Shown here: piece after piece, positions 41,061 to 50,747 of the stretch | How the letters are laid out: each line of letters opens with the position of its first letter | Position numbering within the stretch: position 1 is the first letter of the stretch | The notes under the pieces: generated by a model | What the model was told of the DNA's origin: nothing | What the model saw: only the letters and a program-made list of their open reading frames with translations | The model's database searches: none | Position numbers and translations under genes: made by a program | Origin: Kitasatospora herbaricolor | Lineage (GTDB): Bacteria; Actinomycetota; Actinomycetes; Streptomycetales; Streptomycetaceae | Length of the DNA: 64,000 bases | Reading direction: 5' to 3' | NCBI RefSeq assembly: GCF_030813695.1 | Contig: NZ_JAUSVA010000002.1 | Location: 9,075,501 to 9,139,500, forward strand

Positions 41061-42389
41061 ATGATGACCCTGGCGCTCGCCGCCACCTGGAACCCGCTGG
41101 ACTGGCCGCTGACGCACGGGCCGATCGCGTACGCCGTGCTGGCGGCGGGCTGGGGGGCGCTGCTGATGCTCGCCGTGGCCCGCGGCCGGCGGTGGGGGCT
41201 ACGCCTGCTGCCCTGCGCGGTGGCTCTGGCCGTGGCCCTCACCCTGCTGATCGACGTGGCCGTCGACGACTGGTGGCAGCCCTTCCCCGAGGGCCTGCCG
41301 GACGAGGTGACCGTGTGGATCGGCACGGCGGTCCTCGGGCTGTCCCTGGCCGGGTTCCGGCTGCGCCGGCTGCCCTGGTGGCCCGGCCGGGCGCTGGTCG
41401 CGCTCGCCGCCGGGCTGGCGGTGCTGATGGCGTCCTCCCAGGTCAACCGGCTGTTCGACCAGTACCCGACGGCACGTGTGCTGCTCGCGCCCTGGATCAG
41501 TGACACCGGGACCCTGGACACCACGCAGGCCGACCGGACGATCGGCGCGCCGCCCGGCAGGACGCTGGCCGACGTCTGGAACCCGCCCGCCGACCTGCCC
41601 GCCAAGGGCACCATGGCCGGCGTCCGGATACCCGGCCCGCGGTCCGCGTTCAGGACCCGCCCGGGCTTCGTCTACCTGCCGCCCGCCTACCAGGCCACCC
41701 CGCGGCCGCTGCTGCCGGTGCTGGTCCTGCTGCCCGGCCAGCCCGGCGCGCCCGAGGACTGGATCAACTCCGGGGGCCTGCAGGACATGATGGACACCTT
41801 CGCGAGCGCCCACCGGGGCCTGGCCCCGATCGTGGTCGTCGCCGACCCCACCGGCTCGCCCTGGGTGAACCAGCTCTGTATGGACTCCCGGCTGGCCAAG
41901 GCGCAGACCTACCTCGCCCACGACGTCCCGGCCTGGGTGCGCGACACCCTGCAGACCGCGACCGGACGGCAGTCCTGGGCGGTGGCCGGCCTGTCGTTCG
42001 GCGGTACCTGCTCCCTGCAACTGGCCCTGAACGCACCCGAGGTCTACGGCTCCTTCATCAACATCTCCGGCCAGCAGGAGCCCACCCTGGGCAGCCACGG
42101 CAAGAGCGTGAAGGAGGCCTTCGGCGGCGACGAGGCTGCCTTCGACGCCGTCGACCCGATGCACGTGATGGCCCGCAAGAAGTTCCCCGACACCGCCGGG
42201 ATCTTCGTGGTCGGCTCGAACGACCAGGAGTTCCGCCCCCAGCAGGAGAAGGTCTACGCGGCCGCCGTCCGGGCGGACGTCGCGGTCCAGCTCCAGGTCA
42301 AGCCCGGCTGGCACGACTGGACCGTCTTCCGGGCGGCCATCAGTGACAACCTGCAGTGGCTCGCCAAGCGGACCGGACTGATCGGATGA
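41061..42389 (+). CDS. membrane-anchored esterase, probable aminoacyl-lipid hydrolase
   Basis: 442 residues. The first ~130 residues have four hydrophobic segments (AYAVLAAGWGALLMLAVARG, LLPCAVALAVALTLLIDVAV, WIGTAVLGLSLAGF, ALVALAAGLAVLMASS). An alpha/beta-hydrolase domain of the esterase-D/mycolyltransferase type follows: FVYLPPAYQATPRPLLPVLVLLPG, the nucleophile elbow AVAGLSFGGTCSLQLAL, FVVGSNDQEF and the His in KPGWHDWTVF. The stop overlaps the next gene's ATG. Hydrolases coupled to MprF-type synthases are known to deacylate aminoacyl-phosphatidylglycerol or aminoacyl-diacylglycerol in other bacteria, including Corynebacterium; that role is inferred here. AAGGAG precedes ATG 41064, a possible true start. 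Confidence 0.82.
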   Translation: MMTLALAATWNPLDWPLTHGPIAYAVLAAGWGALLMLAVARGRRWGLRLLPCAVALAVALTLLIDVAVDDWWQPFPEGLPDEVTVWIGTAVLGLSLAGFRLRRLPWWPGRALVALAAGLAVLMASSQVNRLFDQYPTARVLLAPWISDTGTLDTTQADRTIGAPPGRTLADVWNPPADLPAKGTMAGVRIPGPRSAFRTRPGFVYLPPAYQATPRPLLPVLVLLPGQPGAPEDWINSGGLQDMMDTFASAHRGLAPIVVVADPTGSPWVNQLCMDSRLAKAQTYLAHDVPAWVRDTLQTATGRQSWAVAGLSFGGTCSLQLALNAPEVYGSFINISGQQEPTLGSHGKSVKEAFGGDEAAFDAVDPMHVMARKKFPDTAGIFVVGSNDQEFRPQQEKVYAAAVRADVAVQLQVKPGWHDWTVFRAAISDNLQWLAKRTGLIG

Positions 42390-45070
42390 GCGCCCCGGCC
42401 ACCACCCCGGCCGACGGGCCCGCCGACACCCGCTCGACATCCTCCGCCGTACCGGCCCCGGCCGGCCCGCGGCCCGGGCCCGATGACCCCGCCGCCAGGC
42501 CCGCCGATCCCGGCGCCGGACCGGGCGGGGGACCGACCGCGCCGACCCCCGAACCGGCCCGCTCCCGCTGGCTGCGCCAGGCCCGCCGGCTGCGCGAGGC
42601 GCCGCTGACCCTCGGCCTGCTCGCGGCCCTGTGGATCATCGGGGCGGCCACCGGCAGCCTCCGCCACGGCCCTTCCGGCCCGCTCCTGGAACAGGTCGGC
42701 GTGGGCCTGCCCACCCTCGACGCCGGCCGCTGGTGGACCCCTCTCACCTCGCTGGTCTGGTGCTCCGGCCTGAGCGCCTACCTCTTCACCAGCGGGCTGC
42801 TCCTGCTGGTCGGTCCCGTGGCCGAACGCCGGCTCGGCCGGCGCCGCAGCGTCCTGGTGCTGGTCACCGGCCAGATCGTGGCCACGCTGCTCGGTACCGC
42901 CCTGGTACGGCTGGGGATCGCCGCCGGCGAGGGCTGGACCCTGGACATCGCCGACCAGATCGCCACCGGACCGGGCGTCGGACTGTTCGGGCTCGCCGCC
43001 GTTCTCGGCTACCGCCTGAGCGCCCTCTGGCGCCGACGGATGCACCTGCTGGTGGTGCTGATCCCGCTGGTCGCCACCCTGTACATCGGGCACCTGCAGG
43101 GTCTGCAGCGCTTCACCGCCGCCGTGGTCGGCCTCGCCGTCGGCGGCCTTCTGCACCGCCACGGCCCGTACCGCGACGCCGACCGGGCGGCCGACGGCAC
43201 CCGCCGCCTTCGCCGCCTCGGGCTGCCCCGGCGCGGGCGCTCCTCGCACAACGAGACCCGGGTCCTGGTCGCCCTCTGCCTGGTCGCGGCGGCCGTCGGC
43301 CCGCTCTTCGCCTCGCTGTACGACAACGCCATCGGCCCCTTCAACAGCCTCTCCGACCTCTACCTCTCGCGCTCCTACGCACCCGACGAGATCGCCGACC
43401 TCTGCTCGATCTCCGTCCACGAATGCGCCCGGGCGCACGCCGTCCAGGACTTCTTCGACTCGCCCGGACGCCTGATGGCCGCCGCCGTCCCCGCCCTGCT
43501 GCTGGTGCTCGCGGAGGGCCTGCGCCGCGGGCTGCGCGCCGCCTGGCGGATCACCGTCCTCACCGAGCTGATCTGGATCTGCCTGCTCGTCCGGCTGCTC
43601 GCCGACGACCTCTCCGTCCTGCAGGATCCGGCCGACACCGCGGCCGTCGTCGAGTTCTTCGTCGAGGCCCTGCTGCTGCCCGTGCTGACCACCGCCCTGC
43701 TGATCCGCACCCGGCACCGCTTCCAGCTGCGGATGGCCCGGCGGGTGGTCCGCCGCCTGCTCGCCGTCATCGCGACGGCCCTGGTGCTCACCGCCACCGC
43801 CTACGTCGGGGTCGGCGGCCTGGTCCGAGAGCAGTACGACCCGGCCGTCACCGTCGGCCGGCTGGTCGCCGGGCTGCCCGCGGCCTACCTGCCGCCGGCG
43901 TACGGCGAACTGCTCTCCGACTACCCGATCGCCACCGGCCCGGTGGCCCGGCTGCTGGTCACCTACTGCGGACTGCTGTTCTGGACGGTCACACTGTCCG
44001 CCCTGCTGGTCGCGCTGCGCCGGCCGGTGGTGCACGTGGACGCCGAGGACGCCGCCCGCGCCCGGGCTCTGCTCACCGCCCACGGCGGCAGCACGCTGTC
44101 CTTCATCAGCACCTGGGACGGAAACCACTACTGGTTCGACGAGGCCGGCGAGGCGGCGGTGCCCTACCGGGTGCTCTCCACCGTCGCCCTGACCACCGGT
44201 GACCCCTTCGGCGAGCCGGCGGCCAGGCGCCGGGCGGTGGCCGGGTTCGCCCGCTACTGCGACGCGCGAGGCTGGACCCCGTGCTTCTACAGCGTCACCC
44301 CCGAGATCCGCGAGGCCGCCGTCGAACTCGGCTGGCGCTCCCTCCAGGTCGCCGAGGACACCGTGGTGGCGCTGCCCGAACTCGCCTTCACCGGGAAGAA
44401 GTGGCAGGACATCAGGACGTCCCTGAACAAGGCCGGCAAGCAGGGCATCGTCGCGGAGTGGTGGAGCTACCGGGACGCGCCGGCCGACATCAAGGACCAG
44501 ATCCGGTCCATCTCCGAGGAGTGGGTCTGCGACAAGGGCCTGCCGGAGATGGGCTTCACCCTCGGCGGCCTGGACGAACTGGAGGACCCGGCCGTCCGGG
44601 TGCTGATCGCCGTCGACCCGGAGCGCCAGGTGCACGGCCTGACCAGCTGGATGCCCGTCTACGAGGACGGCCGCCCGGTCGGCTGGACCCTGGACTTCAT
44701 GCGCCGCGGCTCCGACGGGTTCCGCGGCGTGATGGAGTTCCTGATCGCCTCCGCGGCGCTCGGCTTCAAGGAGGAGGGCGCCCGGTTCCTGTCCCTCTCG
44801 GGCGCGCCGCTGGCCCGCGCCGACCGCGGCCAGGACCCGACCTCCCTGCAGCGGATGCTGGACTGGATGGGCAAGGTGCTGGAGCCGGTGTACGGCTTCC
44901 GATCGCTGCTCGCCTTCAAGGCCAAGTTCCAGCCCGAGTACCGGCCGCTGTTCATGGTCTACCCGGACCCGGCGGCCCTGCCCAGCATCACCCGGGCGAT
45001 CGGCAAGGCCTATCTGCCGCACCTGACCGCGGCCCAGGGCGTGCGCCTGATGCGGAAGCTGTCGGCCTGA
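42386..45070 (+). CDS. DUF2156 aminoacyl-phospholipid synthase/flippase (MprF/LysX-like)
   Basis: 894 residues. A Pro/Ala-rich cytoplasmic start (1-60) precedes a rhomboid-like block (WWTPLTSLVWCSGLSAYLFTSGLLLLVG; GPGVGLFGLAAVLGYRL; TLYIGHLQGLQRFTAAVVGLAVGGLL) lacking the protease Ser, then more helices to about 545. The C-terminal DUF2156 domain (548-894) has two GNAT-like halves: STLSFISTWDGNHYWFDEAGEAAVPYRV, TGDPFGEP, the KKWQDIRTSLNKAGKQGI motif, WTLDFMRRGSDGFRGVMEFLIASAALGFKEEGARFLSLSGAPLA, and LEPVYGFRSLLAFKAKFQPEYRPLFMVYP. This domain transfers an amino acid from charged tRNA to a lipid. The amino acid is not readable from sequence. Co-transcribed with the esterase; the T-box aspS is divergent. 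Confidence 0.9.
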   Translation: MSAPATTPADGPADTRSTSSAVPAPAGPRPGPDDPAARPADPGAGPGGGPTAPTPEPARSRWLRQARRLREAPLTLGLLAALWIIGAATGSLRHGPSGPLLEQVGVGLPTLDAGRWWTPLTSLVWCSGLSAYLFTSGLLLLVGPVAERRLGRRRSVLVLVTGQIVATLLGTALVRLGIAAGEGWTLDIADQIATGPGVGLFGLAAVLGYRLSALWRRRMHLLVVLIPLVATLYIGHLQGLQRFTAAVVGLAVGGLLHRHGPYRDADRAADGTRRLRRLGLPRRGRSSHNETRVLVALCLVAAAVGPLFASLYDNAIGPFNSLSDLYLSRSYAPDEIADLCSISVHECARAHAVQDFFDSPGRLMAAAVPALLLVLAEGLRRGLRAAWRITVLTELIWICLLVRLLADDLSVLQDPADTAAVVEFFVEALLLPVLTTALLIRTRHRFQLRMARRVVRRLLAVIATALVLTATAYVGVGGLVREQYDPAVTVGRLVAGLPAAYLPPAYGELLSDYPIATGPVARLLVTYCGLLFWTVTLSALLVALRRPVVHVDAEDAARARALLTAHGGSTLSFISTWDGNHYWFDEAGEAAVPYRVLSTVALTTGDPFGEPAARRRAVAGFARYCDARGWTPCFYSVTPEIREAAVELGWRSLQVAEDTVVALPELAFTGKKWQDIRTSLNKAGKQGIVAEWWSYRDAPADIKDQIRSISEEWVCDKGLPEMGFTLGGLDELEDPAVRVLIAVDPERQVHGLTSWMPVYEDGRPVGWTLDFMRRGSDGFRGVMEFLIASAALGFKEEGARFLSLSGAPLARADRGQDPTSLQRMLDWMGKVLEPVYGFRSLLAFKAKFQPEYRPLFMVYPDPAALPSITRAIGKAYLPHLTAAQGVRLMRKLSA

Positions 45071-45085
45071 GACCCGTCGGCCCGA

Positions 45086-45131
45086 GACCCTGCCGGCCCG
45101 GCCGCATCGCTGCGGCCGGGCCGGCAGGGTC
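45086..45131. terminator. perfect 21-bp terminator between convergent genes
   Basis: 45086-45106 is the exact reverse complement of 45111-45131 with a TCGC loop. It ends the lipid-aminoacylation operon and the YCII gene. Confidence 0.92.
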
Positions 45132-45190
45132 CGGTGTGCGGGGTGGTGCGGTGTCCTGGGGTGGTGTCCGGCGGCGCCCGCCGGGCGGTG

Positions 45191-45547
45191 TCAGTTGTCG
45201 GCGATCTGGCGCAGCTCGGCGGTGACCGTCATGTGCGTGTCGTGGACCTCCAGGAACCGCCTGGTCCACTCCAGGGCCTCGGCCTTGTCCTCGGTCCGGA
45301 TGATGGCGTAGCCGCCGACGACCTCCTTCCCCTCCGCGAACGGGCCGTCGGTGCAGGTGACCCGGCCACCCGACCAGGTGAGCCGGGTGCCCTCGGAGGT
45401 GGGGGCGAGCCCGGCCGTGTCCACCATGACCCCGGCCTTGGTGATCTCCTCGAACAGTGCGCCCATCCGCTGCTCGAACTCCGGGCCGGGCGCCTGCGCG
45501 GGGGCGCTCTGCTCGTCGACGCGGATCATGGACAGGAAGCGCGGCAT
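45191..45547 (-). CDS. YCII-related (DGPF) domain protein
   Basis: 118 residues from ATG 45547 with GAGGAG five bp upstream. The family signatures are MPRFLSMIRVDEQS, GLAPTSEGTRLTW, CTDGPFAEGKEVVGGYAIIRTEDKAEALEWTRRF (the D-G-P-F-A-E-x-K-E motif) and a C-terminal HMTVTAELRQI. YCII-like proteins adopt a ferredoxin-like dimer with a His-Asp pair; in streptomycetes this DGPF subgroup is often linked to ECF sigma factors, but none is next to it here. The function is unknown. Confidence 0.88.
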   Translation of the reverse strand: MPRFLSMIRVDEQSAPAQAPGPEFEQRMGALFEEITKAGVMVDTAGLAPTSEGTRLTWSGGRVTCTDGPFAEGKEVVGGYAIIRTEDKAEALEWTRRFLEVHDTHMTVTAELRQIADN

Positions 45548-45710
45548 GATGACTCCTCGGTCGGTGCGGCGGGGGCGTTTCCCCGCCTCTTCACCCTTGC
45601 GTCGAACGGGCCCGGCCCGGATCGACACCTCCCCGGACATTCTTCGGAGAATCTTCCGCGCCGGCCCGTCGGCCGGGGCCGGTCCGGCCCGCATCCGCCG
45701 CCGGCGCCGC

Positions 45711-46937
45711 TCAGAGCCGGACGATGACCAGGGCGGTGTCGTCGGTGGCGGTGCGCTGCGAGAGCAGTTCGGCCAGTACGGAGTCGGCCAGCGCCTCCGG
45801 ATCCTCTCTCCGGTGCCCGGCGAGCGAGTCCGCGAGCCGGGCCAGCCCGACGTCGATGTCCTCGTACCGGCGCTCGATCAGGCCGTCCGTGTACAGGACC
45901 AGCGTGTCCCCCTCCGTGAAGGTGGTGGTCGCCTGCGGTCTGGGGACGTGTTCGGGCCGCGCGCCCAGCGGGGGGTCGGTGGCCCGGTCCAGGAACTCGA
46001 CCCGGGCGTCCGCGTGCAGCAGCAGCGGCGGCGGATGCCCGGCGCTGCTGTACGTGATCGTCCGGGTGTCCCAGTCGATCAGGGTGCTCACCGCCGTGGT
46101 CGACTCGGCGCCCGCCACCGACCGGGCGTACAGCCCCAGCACCTCCAGGGCCTGCGCCGGGCCGTCGGCGACCCGCGAGGCGGCGCTCAGCGCACTGCGC
46201 AGCTGGCCCATCACGCAGGCGGCGCGAAGCCCGTGCCCCACCACGTCCCCGACCGCCACGCCGATCCGGTCACCCGGCAGGTCGACCAGGTCGTACCAGT
46301 CCCCGCAGACGTTCAGCGCGTCCACCGCCGGCCGGTAGCGCACGGCCACCCCGTGGTGCCCGACCGGGCCGGGCGCCGGCAGCAACGCCTCCTGCAGGGC
46401 CAGCGCCACCTCCCGGTCCCGGGCGTGCGCCCGCCGCAGCCGCTCGTTGACCTCCTGCAACTCGCGGGCCCGGGTGTAGAGCTCCGCCTCCAGCACCCGG
46501 GCCCGCGACCCCTCGGGGCCGCCACGGGCCCGGATCAGCTCGGTGACCTCCTCCACCCGGTGCACCAGCAGTACCACCCGGCCGTCCGGGCCCAGCACCG
46601 CGTCGTTGACCGGACTCCAGTACCGCACCTCCCACACGCCCGGCCGCTTCGCGGACTCCACGTCGTACCGCTGGAGCGCCATCGCGTCCCGCTCGCCGCT
46701 CTCCAGCACCCGCTTCAGCGAGGCCGCCAGGTTGCGCGCACCGGTGGCGGAGGGGTCGTTCGGATTGTCGGGGAAGACGTCGAACAGGTAGCGGCCCACC
46801 ACCTGCTCACGGCTGCGCCCGGACAACCGCAGGAACTCCTCGTTGGCGTCGGCGAACACCAGGTCCGGGGTCAGCAGCGCCACCATGCCCGGCAGGGTCC
46901 GGAACACCGCCGCGTAGTCGATCGCTGCTTCCGTCAT
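45711..46937 (-). CDS. PAS-SpoIIE protein serine phosphatase
   Basis: 408 residues. A PAS domain (about 5-125: VFRTLPGMVALLTPDLVFADANEEFLRLSGRSREQVVGRYLFDVFPDNP, ending VLLVHRVEEVTE) is followed by a helical linker (RARVLEAELYTRARELQEVNERLRRAHARDREVALALQEALLP) and a PPM/SpoIIE phosphatase domain (about 170-405) with metal-site residues in NVCGDWYDLVDL, VAVGDVVGHGLRAA, LVLYTDGLIERR and the terminal TATDDTALVIV. Such proteins dephosphorylate anti-anti-sigma factors in stress signalling. ATG 46937 (MTEAAIDYAAVF) is preferred over the upstream GTG 46976. No anti-sigma gene is adjacent. Confidence 0.92.
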   Translation of the reverse strand: MTEAAIDYAAVFRTLPGMVALLTPDLVFADANEEFLRLSGRSREQVVGRYLFDVFPDNPNDPSATGARNLAASLKRVLESGERDAMALQRYDVESAKRPGVWEVRYWSPVNDAVLGPDGRVVLLVHRVEEVTELIRARGGPEGSRARVLEAELYTRARELQEVNERLRRAHARDREVALALQEALLPAPGPVGHHGVAVRYRPAVDALNVCGDWYDLVDLPGDRIGVAVGDVVGHGLRAACVMGQLRSALSAASRVADGPAQALEVLGLYARSVAGAESTTAVSTLIDWDTRTITYSSAGHPPPLLLHADARVEFLDRATDPPLGARPEHVPRPQATTTFTEGDTLVLYTDGLIERRYEDIDVGLARLADSLAGHRREDPEALADSVLAELLSQRTATDDTALVIVRL

Positions 46938-47051
46938 CAGTGCTGCCCGCCTCGGCTCGCCGACCTGTACCACCAACGATAGGAGCCGTGGCCGCGGCTG
47001 CCCTGCGCGACATCGGGGACCGGGCCGTACGGTGCTCCGTATCCGTCCCGT

Positions 47052-47378
47052 TCAGCCGGCCGGCCGCAGGAAGAGCTCGTCGGCGTAGCACCAGGCCCAG
47101 TCCTCGCCCCGCTTGAGCGTCCGGGCCAGGTCGTGGCCCGGCACGGTGTGCGCGTGGGCGTAAGCATGCTTCCCGGGCGAACTGTCGTCGCAGCCCTGAT
47201 GCCCGCAGACCAGGCATTCGAGCAGGTGGACCCAGCGGCTCCCGGTCCGCAGGCAGCCCTCGCAGCCACGTCGGACGGCCTTCGCGGGCGGCTCCGCCGC
47301 CTCGTCCAGATGGGTGCAGTCGGGCCGGACGGAGGCCCCCGGTACCGGGGCGACCTGCCATGCGTGGTGCTCGCTCAC
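47052..47378 (-). CDS. UBP-type zinc-finger protein
   Basis: 108 residues, almost entirely a ZnF-UBP domain: CTHLDEAAEPPAKAVRRGCEGCLRTGSRWVHLLECLVCGHQGCDDSSPGKHAYAHAHTVPGHDLARTLKRGEDWAWCYADELFL in abbreviated view. Key ligands are C24-type Cys in DCTHL, C-x2-C in GCEGC, CLVCG, GC and the histidines in KHAYAHAH and PGHDL. In eukaryotes ZnF-UBP binds the free ubiquitin C-terminus; in actinobacteria stand-alone versions are common with unknown role, possibly linked to other C-terminal tags. GTG 47378 is chosen; GTG 47387 is possible. Confidence 0.85.
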   Translation of the reverse strand: MSEHHAWQVAPVPGASVRPDCTHLDEAAEPPAKAVRRGCEGCLRTGSRWVHLLECLVCGHQGCDDSSPGKHAYAHAHTVPGHDLARTLKRGEDWAWCYADELFLRPAG

Positions 47379-47534
47379 GCCGTCCACGATACGCAGGCGG
47401 AGCGCGGTCGGCCCGCGTCCGCCCGGCCGGCGGGTCCCACGCTCGTCCGGGCGGGGCCGGCGGGGCGAAATCCGTTGCGCCCCGGGTCGAGCCTCTGCCA
47501 GGGTGTGGGTCCAGCCGTGCACCGAGAGGACTCC

Positions 47535-47756
47535 ATGCCGTCACCGTCCGGATTCAGCTACGACCTGCGACCCGACGGCACCGTGGTGGTGTGGCACCAC
47601 GGCCGGGCCGCCGCCAAGCTGCGCGGCGACCGCGCCACGAGGTTCCTGGCGGAGAGCGCCGGCGGCGACCCCCAACTGGTGATGGCCCGCTGGACGGGCA
47701 ACTACAAGCGCGGCAACGAACGCACCGCCTCGCGGCACCCGCGCAACGGCCGCTGA
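47535..47756 (+). CDS. small conserved streptomycete protein
   Basis: 73 residues starting MPSPSGFSYDLRPDGTVVVW, with GAGAGGA five bp before the ATG. The compact sequence continues HHGRAAAKLRGDRATRFLAESAGGDPQLVMARWTGNYKRGNERTA, strongly basic at the end (SRHPRNGR). The pattern strand-turn-strand-helix and the conserved-looking GNYKRGNERTA end suggest a nucleic-acid-binding or toxin-like small protein, but I know no function. Divergent from the UBP zinc-finger gene. Confidence 0.75.
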   Translation: MPSPSGFSYDLRPDGTVVVWHHGRAAAKLRGDRATRFLAESAGGDPQLVMARWTGNYKRGNERTASRHPRNGR

Positions 47757-47832
47757 CCGGGCGGGCACCCGCCCGGCTCCGGCCCCCGTCGCGACGGCCC
47801 GGCCCTGGCACGGGCGCGTCCTGCCCGTCATG

Positions 47833-47869
47833 ACCGCCGCCCCTCCGGATGTACCGGGCGGGCGGCGGT
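47833..47869. terminator. terminator between convergent small gene and pgm
   Basis: ACCGCCGCCC (47833-47842) pairs perfectly with GGGCGGCGGT (47860-47869); inner bases can extend the stem. Confidence 0.65.
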
Positions 47870-47890
47870 TCCGTGCTCTCCGGGGTCTGA

Positions 47891-49531
<1,641 letters not shown>

Positions 49532-49922
49532 CGCGATCTCCTTCACCGATCGTCGGACCACTCGGTCGTGCCCCGGCCAGGGCCGACGGGTCCGCTGAAA
49601 TCTTCATAACCCAACATATTCGAACGTGATACGACATATGCAATCCCGGTGACGGCGCCCGCGTCAAGCGCCCCGCCCGTCTGCCGTCTCCGCCCGCGGC
49701 ATCCGCCCGCCGCATCGCCCGGATGCCGTACCGCGCCGCCGGCCCGGCCGTGGGACGGATGCGCCCCCGGCGTGGAGGCGACCCCTGCGGCCAGGCACTC
49801 CTCCCAAATCCCTGGCGTCGCAGGCCCGTCGGCCCGACCATTGACGGCACGACGAGCCGTGACAGGAGGACAGCCTGTCGCACCGTCAGTTCATTTCCGG
49901 CCCGAAGAGGACGAGGATCCAG
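49532..49922. other. 391-bp divergent region upstream of pgm
   Basis: Contains an unusual AT-rich patch (49590-49645) including the imperfect dyad at 49615-49640. It carries promoters for pgm (minus) and the small membrane protein (plus; GACAGGAGGACAG and CATTGACGG around 49837-49875 are candidate elements). No gene seen. Confidence 0.5.
49615..49640. promoter_or_regulatory. AT-rich dyad upstream of pgm
   Basis: CATATTCG-N9-CGA(C)ATATG: 8-bp arms with one extra C. It stands about 85 bp before the pgm start and may be an operator for a sugar-responsive regulator; the regulator is unknown. Confidence 0.45.
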
Positions 49923-50372
49923 ATGCCCTTCATCGAACCCGCGCCCCCCAGCAAGGCACCCTCGGCCGTGCTCGCGGTGGTCGCACTCGTACTCACCCTG
50001 GTCGGCCTGTACCTGTGGCCCTGGTGGTCCTCCGGCTACCGGGACTCGACCTTCCTGGAGTTCCGCCAGGAGTACGCGGACGGGCCGGCCCTGCCCTCGC
50101 CCTGGTGGAACGTCTTCTACACCAGCTGGTTCCAGTACGGGTACGTCGTCCAGACCGTGGCGGTGCTGGCGCTGCCCTTCACCGTGGTGCGCCAGGACCG
50201 CTGGCACTGGCTGTCGTTGCTGGCCGTGCTCACCTGCGGCTGGCAGCTGATCGGTGTCCTCGGCAGCACCGTCTTCCACACCACCCCCGTCCCCTTCCTG
50301 GGCCCGCTCGCCGGGGTCCTCGCGCTGATCGCCTGGGCGCTCGGACGTCGGACGGCGCCCCGTCCGGCCTGA
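49923..50372 (+). CDS. small four-helix membrane protein
   Basis: 149 residues. Hydrophobic segments: APSAVLAVVALVLTLVGLYLWPWW, YVVQTVAVLALPFTVV, WLSLLAVLTCGWQLIGVLGSTVF and FLGPLAGVLALIAWALG. An extracytoplasmic loop between the first two contains DSTFLEFRQEYADGPALPSPWWNVFYTSWFQYG. I do not recognise a family. It is followed by a perfect hairpin, so it is probably a single transcription unit. Confidence 0.75.
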   Translation: MPFIEPAPPSKAPSAVLAVVALVLTLVGLYLWPWWSSGYRDSTFLEFRQEYADGPALPSPWWNVFYTSWFQYGYVVQTVAVLALPFTVVRQDRWHWLSLLAVLTCGWQLIGVLGSTVFHTTPVPFLGPLAGVLALIAWALGRRTAPRPA

Positions 50373-50379
50373 GGCCGTC

Positions 50380-50411
50380 GCGGCCGCTCCCTCTGTCGGG
50401 GGAGCGGCCGC
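50380..50411 (+). terminator. terminator after the small membrane protein
   Basis: GCGGCCGCTCCC (50380-50391) pairs perfectly with 50400-50411. Confidence 0.8.
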
Positions 50412-50499
50412 CGCGCCCGCCCGACGGGCTGTCAGCACCGCCCGGTTGAAGGGGATCGTCACCGTCCGCGCGGGCGGGGACCGGCTCCGCCCCGCCCGG

Positions 50500-50605
50500 A
50501 CGGAGCCGCGCCGTCCTGCTCCGGCAACCGGGCCAGGGCGCGGACAACTCCTGCTTCTGGGCGCCCGTCCTGGAGCACCTGCCGGAGGAGTACGCGACGA
50601 GGCGT
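50500..50605 (+). pseudogene. possible alpha/beta-hydrolase remnant
   Basis: In a 336-bp gap one frame reads VLLRQPGQGADNSCFWAPVL then EHLPEEYA, which resembles the first strand, oxyanion loop and helix of alpha/beta hydrolases (V-L-L-x-G-Q-G-A-D-x-S-F-W). It has no start, meets a stop upstream near 50440, and loses similarity within 35 codons. If real it is a decayed fragment; chance similarity cannot be excluded. The rest of 50412-50747 shows nothing. Confidence 0.35.
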
Positions 50606-50747
50606 AGGACGCGCGGCGAAGCCGTCCGGCGCCGCCCACCGGTGTCCGCCCGGACCAGGCACCTCCGCCCCGGTGCTGGTGCCCCTGACGGCACGAGGGC
50701 AGGCAGGGGGCGCCCGGTTGTCGGTGCCTCCGCCTAGCGTGACCCGC

